From Ulvibacter sp. MAR_2010_11 (GTDB lineage Bacteria; Bacteroidota; Bacteroidia; Flavobacteriales; Flavobacteriaceae), in the NCBI RefSeq assembly GCF_002813135.1, contig NZ_PHTY01000001.1, positions 1,359,501 to 1,423,500 on the forward strand: a stretch of DNA of 64,000 bases, in the 5' to 3' direction. The notes under the pieces are model-generated. The model was not told where the DNA came from, did not search any database, and was given only the letters and a program-made list of their open reading frames with translations. This document shows, in pieces, positions 60,268-64,000 of the stretch. Position 1 is the stretch's first letter, and each line of letters opens with the position of its first letter. The translations under genes and the position numbers were made by a program.

Positions 60268-62673
60268 TTAATCGAAATCGGAATTTTCATCCCCCTCTTC
60301 GTTATCGGGGATTATTTTAAATGAAGGCTGTCTCAAGGTTTCCTTGTTAGCAATACTTCTTTCCAGTGATAGCAATAATGAAGGGAGCAGTAATAAGTTG
60401 GCCAGCATAGCAAATAAAAGAGTGGCAGACACCAAAGCACCTAAGGCAACTGTCCCGCCAAAGCTGGAAATAGTGAATACTGAAAATCCGAAAAACAGTA
60501 CAATCGAGGTATAAAACATACTTACGCCGGTTTCCTTAAGAGCCGCATAGACCGATTTTTTAATCTTCCAATTATTCGCAATAAGTTCCTGCCTGTACTT
60601 TGCCAAAAAGTGAATGGTATCGTCTACAGAAATTCCGAAAGCAATACTAAAAACCAAAATCGTTGATGGTTTTATGGGTACTCCTAAAAAGCCCATAAGA
60701 CCCGCTGTAATTAATAGAGGTAGGAGGTTTGGAATTAATGAAACCAATATCATACGGAAACTTCTAAACATCCAGGCCATAAATAGCGCTATTAAAAAAA
60801 TTGCTAAGGAAAGAGAGATTGCCAGATTGTTTACCAGATACTTTGTTCCTTTCTGAAAAACCAATGCTTTTCCGGTAATGGAAACTTCATAACGGTCCGG
60901 CGGAAAAATTTTGATAACCTCGGCTCTTATATCCTCTTCAATTCTGTCGAAACGCTCCGTTTTGGTGTCCTTCATAAAGGTAGTGATACGAGCGTATTGC
61001 CCCGTGCTGTCTACGTAACTGGATAACAAATTTGTATTTTTTGCACTGTTTTTGGCATAGGAAAGCAAAAAGGTACGTTCCTGACTATTGGGCAATTGAT
61101 AATATTCGGGGTTGTTATTGTAGTACGCCTGTTTCGAATATTTCACCAAATCTACAATCGATATAGGTTTGGACAGTTCCGGGATTTCTTCCAGATACTC
61201 CTGTAACTCGTCCATTCGTTGTAAGGTTGCGAGTTTCATCACCCCTTTTTGGCGTTTGGTGTCTATCAATATTTCTAAAGGCATAATGCCCTCGTATTCC
61301 GTTTCAAAGAACTTTATATCCTGATAAAAATCTGCACTTTTAGGCATGTCTTCAATAAGACTTCCCGAAATTTTAATATTAAAGATTCCAATAATACTGG
61401 CACATAAGAGCAGGATGGCCGAAATATAGATAGCAATTCGATGCTCGCGAACCATACGTTCCATCCAATTCACAAACTTACTAATCCATTGTTTATTGAG
61501 GTGCTTCAAGTGTTTGTATTTGGGAACAGCCATATAGCTGTAAACAATAGGAATAATAAGAAGACTCAGTAAAAAGATGGCAATGATGTTGATGGAAGCC
61601 ACAATCCCGAACTCTTTTAAAAGCTTGCTGTTGGTTAAAATGAAGGTAGCAAAGCCCGACGCAGTCGTCACATTTGTCATTAAGGTAGCATTTCCAATCT
61701 TTGAAATAACCCGCTGTAATGATTTCGCCTGATTCCCGTGTTGCTTTATTTCCTGTTGGTACTTATTGATTAAAAAGATACAATTGGGGATTCCAATTAC
61801 AATTATTAAGGGCGGAATTAAAGCTGTAAGTACAGTAATTTCATAATGCAGTAATCCCAAAATACCGAAGGCCCACATCACCCCAATAATTACCGTAACC
61901 ATGGAGATAAGGGTAGCTCTGAAGGATCTGAAAAAGAAGAAGAAAATTAAGGATGTGACTAAGAGAGCGGCTCCAATAAACATCCCGATTTCGTCGATGA
62001 TGTTTTGTGAGTTCAAGGTGCGGATGTATGGCATTCCCGAGGTATGCACCTCGACACCGGTTTCTTCTTCAAACTTTTTTATATGCGGAATTAGATACAG
62101 GTCGATAAAATCCTTTCGCGCAGCAGTATTTACAATATCCTTTTTTAAATAGATAGCGGTCCGAATTGACTGCTTGTTAGGGCTGTAAATTAATCCGTTA
62201 TAAAAAGGCAGGTTGTTAAAAAGTTCAAATTGATACCTGTCTAATTTATTCTGGGTAAGAAGGGTGTCATTGATAAATGGGATCAACCGAAATCCTTCGG
62301 TATCTTCTCGTTTTTCCAGTTTTTGAAGATCGCCAATAGATAAAGTGAGTTCTACCTCGTCACTGCCACTAAGGTCTTTAGATAGTTTATTCCAGGCGTT
62401 AAAGACTTTAGGAGTAAATAGAGCGGTATCTTTTACCCCCAGTACGATAAGATTCCCTTCTTCACCAAACTGGGCTAAAAACTTACTGTATTCAAGATTA
62501 ATTTCGTGATCGTCGGGCAGTAAGTTGGCTTCGGTGTAAGTAAAGCGCATGTGCTTCCATTGCAAGGCGAAAAACACAGTGATAACAGCTATTACAATGA
62601 GGATGATCGTTCGGTTTCGTAAAATAAAACGAGCAACGGTACTCCAAAATCCTATGCTGAATAGTTTATCCAA
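60268..62673 (-). CDS. MMPL-type RND family membrane protein
   Basis: An 801-residue inner-membrane protein with 12 predicted helices in two halves of the MMPL/HpnN type, each with a large periplasmic domain. N-terminal helix ARFILRNRTIILIVIAVITVFFAL. The second half keeps the acidic TM motif (FSIAFGISVDDTIHFLAKYR); the equivalent first-half motif is GIPNCIFLINKYQ without acidic residues, so one proton path may be lost. Family members move lipids, hopanoids or similar hydrophobic molecules. No adaptor or channel gene is adjacent. A perfect -7 element TACCTTTG (minus strand, 62696-62703) lies 22 bp upstream. Confidence 0.88.
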   Translation of the reverse strand: MDKLFSIGFWSTVARFILRNRTIILIVIAVITVFFALQWKHMRFTYTEANLLPDDHEINLEYSKFLAQFGEEGNLIVLGVKDTALFTPKVFNAWNKLSKDLSGSDEVELTLSIGDLQKLEKREDTEGFRLIPFINDTLLTQNKLDRYQFELFNNLPFYNGLIYSPNKQSIRTAIYLKKDIVNTAARKDFIDLYLIPHIKKFEEETGVEVHTSGMPYIRTLNSQNIIDEIGMFIGAALLVTSLIFFFFFRSFRATLISMVTVIIGVMWAFGILGLLHYEITVLTALIPPLIIVIGIPNCIFLINKYQQEIKQHGNQAKSLQRVISKIGNATLMTNVTTASGFATFILTNSKLLKEFGIVASINIIAIFLLSLLIIPIVYSYMAVPKYKHLKHLNKQWISKFVNWMERMVREHRIAIYISAILLLCASIIGIFNIKISGSLIEDMPKSADFYQDIKFFETEYEGIMPLEILIDTKRQKGVMKLATLQRMDELQEYLEEIPELSKPISIVDLVKYSKQAYYNNNPEYYQLPNSQERTFLLSYAKNSAKNTNLLSSYVDSTGQYARITTFMKDTKTERFDRIEEDIRAEVIKIFPPDRYEVSITGKALVFQKGTKYLVNNLAISLSLAIFLIALFMAWMFRSFRMILVSLIPNLLPLLITAGLMGFLGVPIKPSTILVFSIAFGISVDDTIHFLAKYRQELIANNWKIKKSVYAALKETGVSMFYTSIVLFFGFSVFTISSFGGTVALGALVSATLLFAMLANLLLLPSLLLSLERSIANKETLRQPSFKIIPDNEEGDENSDFD

Positions 62674-62695
62674 TGATTGCCTTTTTTGGGCTGGG

Positions 62696-62703
62696 CAAAG
62701 GTA
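62696..62703 (-). promoter_or_regulatory. -7 element of the MMPL gene
   Basis: Minus-strand TACCTTTG, a perfect TAnnTTTG match, 22 bp before the ATG. The DUF5686-like gene ends 34 bp upstream on the same strand, so the MMPL gene may also be read from that transcript. Confidence 0.55.
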
Positions 62704-62737
62704 TTAAAATCCCACGCACTTAAGGGTTTGGTGAGCC

Positions 62738-64000
62738 TTATATTTTTAGGTAAAAAGTAAATTTAAAGGAAACATTATCTTCAAATTCAGGCAGATGATA
62801 ATAACCATATCTGTAAGCGAAACTCAAACCAAAGCCAAATAGAATCTTATTCAGCTCAAAACCCGATTCGGAATATAAATGATCAAGGGTGTTGAAATCG
62901 ATTCCTAAATGTTCTTCGGGATTTGATAGGTCCCCCAGCGCATGTCTAGTAATAAATACAAGTTCCGGTTTCCATTTTTTGGCTAAATTAAATCGCCGCA
63001 GGCTATGTTTTACCTGAAGAGTTGTTAGTTTGTCTGAAAAGAATTCCCCAAAATACATGGTTTCAAAACTACGTCTTCCGGCAACCGAAAAGCGTTCGAA
63101 AATCTCGTCCTTGGTCGGACTATTTGGGTATGCATGAAATAAATGTGTGAGGGGAGCATCTCCAAAGGCTATATTTCCTTCCATTAAAATATTGGTCGAA
63201 GAAAGGTCAGTTCTTTTTATATAATAGTCCAGTTTCAGACCTAATTTTGTATAGGTAAAATCGCTTTTTGAAATTCCTTTTATACCTTGAGTCACTTGAG
63301 CACTAATCTTTGGAAAGCCGTCGAAGTATTCAACAAGACCGTCTTCGGTGGTGAAAAAATTTCGTTTCGGACTTATTCTCACAGAAGCGGTGGCTTCGGC
63401 TATTTCGTAATTTTTATACAGTTGATTGTCGCTGAAATATTGATAATTTTCAATCTGGTCTATTCTACTTCGGGATAAACGAACTTCAGAAAGGATTTTT
63501 GGCGTAAACTCATGTTGTATATTGGTTTGCCAGGTTCTTTGTTTGTAAAACTGGGTCACATTCACCAGTCGAGGTTCAAATACCGAATAGACTCTGGCAT
63601 CGGTGAGATAATTAAAGCTGGCTATTTCGTTAATGTCATCATTGTAATAAAGGCTAACCCAAGTATTTTTTTCATTACTAAGCCTAAGACTCCCACCTGC
63701 ACCAAACTTAAAATCCTGATCTTTAAATCCGCGTGCTATATACCCGCCTACCTTAAAATGTTCAGACAAACGATCATTGGTAATACCTCCGAACCCCAAT
63801 CTAATTCCTTCGTAGTTATTGTATTTTATTATGTAACGAAGGTCTATGTCGAAGAATCCGATAGGATAGAAGCCGGTATTAAACGGATTGGACCTTTTTT
63901 CTTTTGAAGTGACTATGGTGTCATTTTCAACCTGTATTATAGGTTCTTGGGCAAAAGCAGTAAATCCCAAAAATAATAAAAGGAGGAGAAGTGTTTTGCG
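62738..64000 (-). CDS. DUF5686-like outer-membrane protein, 5' end beyond the window
   Basis: The frame is open to base 64000 and at least 420 residues long; the start codon lies beyond the window, since the first visible residues (RKTLLLLLLLFLGFTAFAQ) are the middle of a signal peptide. The barrel segments YIIKYNNYEGIRLGFGGIT, FKVGGYIARGFKDQDFKFGAG and the end VSFKFTFYLKI match the C-terminal part of DUF5686 proteins. The N-terminal carboxypeptidase-regulatory-like domain usual in this family is missing, because the signal peptide leads straight into the barrel within ~35 residues. Function unknown; likely outer-membrane. Possibly cotranscribed with the MMPL gene. Confidence 0.78.
   Translation of the reverse strand, partial: RKTLLLLLLFLGFTAFAQEPIIQVENDTIVTSKEKRSNPFNTGFYPIGFFDIDLRYIIKYNNYEGIRLGFGGITNDRLSEHFKVGGYIARGFKDQDFKFGAGGSLRLSNEKNTWVSLYYNDDINEIASFNYLTDARVYSVFEPRLVNVTQFYKQRTWQTNIQHEFTPKILSEVRLSRSRIDQIENYQYFSDNQLYKNYEIAEATASVRISPKRNFFTTEDGLVEYFDGFPKISAQVTQGIKGISKSDFTYTKLGLKLDYYIKRTDLSSTNILMEGNIAFGDAPLTHLFHAYPNSPTKDEIFERFSVAGRRSFETMYFGEFFSDKLTTLQVKHSLRRFNLAKKWKPELVFITRHALGDLSNPEEHLGIDFNTLDHLYSESGFELNKILFGFGLSFAYRYGYYHLPEFEDNVSFKFTFYLKI

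Overview
This is a chromosomal segment of a Bacteroidota bacterium, almost certainly a marine-type member of the Flavobacteriaceae. The evidence is a SusC/SusD pair, several TonB-dependent receptors, a PorT-like barrel, a type IX secretion sorting tail on a metallopeptidase, DUF5686- and DUF6503-like proteins, A-rich leaders without Shine-Dalgarno sequences, and many TAnnTTTG (-7) promoter elements. Nothing looks like a phage, insertion sequence, CRISPR array or large island. Most genes are housekeeping genes with family-typical lengths.

Layout. 1-3010: end of nrdB, then nrdA. 3009-19090: a phosphate and anion block, with an exported DUF6503-like protein, a PiT-PhoU fusion transporter, the operon pstS-pstC-pstA-pstB-phoU, an OprO/OprP-type porin, a small protein, SulP plus beta-carbonic anhydrase, and a TonB-dependent receptor followed by a beta-helix lipoprotein. 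19200-29900: dgt, a secreted M36 metallopeptidase, dxs, tadA, a cold-shock protein, a ClC channel gene with a frameshift near its 3' end, and aspS. 30054-34372: a SusC/SusD pair. 34427-41258: an RND efflux operon (TetR, TolC, adaptor, permease). 41422-47057: polyprenyl synthase, a small barrel protein, sucA and sucB. 47145-50010: a two-component system with a TPR sensor kinase. 50084-52371: retropepsin-like protein, tatD, asparaginase. 52452-53138: tRNA-Ser(GGA), then a tandem array of 136-bp structured repeats. 53351-56502: exbB, a membrane protein, two exbD genes and a PorT-like barrel. 56497-64000: a membrane protein, rpoN, asnS, an MMPL-type RND protein and a truncated DUF5686-like protein.

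Two observations go beyond gene calling. First, four separate promoters in the phosphate block (pit, pstS, porin, TonB-dependent receptor) carry TAACA-type direct repeats at exact 11-bp spacing, in fixed helical phase with the -7 element. This is the architecture of PhoB/PhoP-family Pho boxes. It ties the porin, and a TonB receptor/lipoprotein pair of unknown substrate, to one phosphate regulon. Second, the array after tRNA-Ser has four 136-137 bp units plus a partial fifth. Each full unit holds several hairpins, and the fifth copy shows a paired base change that keeps the first stem intact.

All function calls come from recognising families in the translated sequence. No search or folding program was run.
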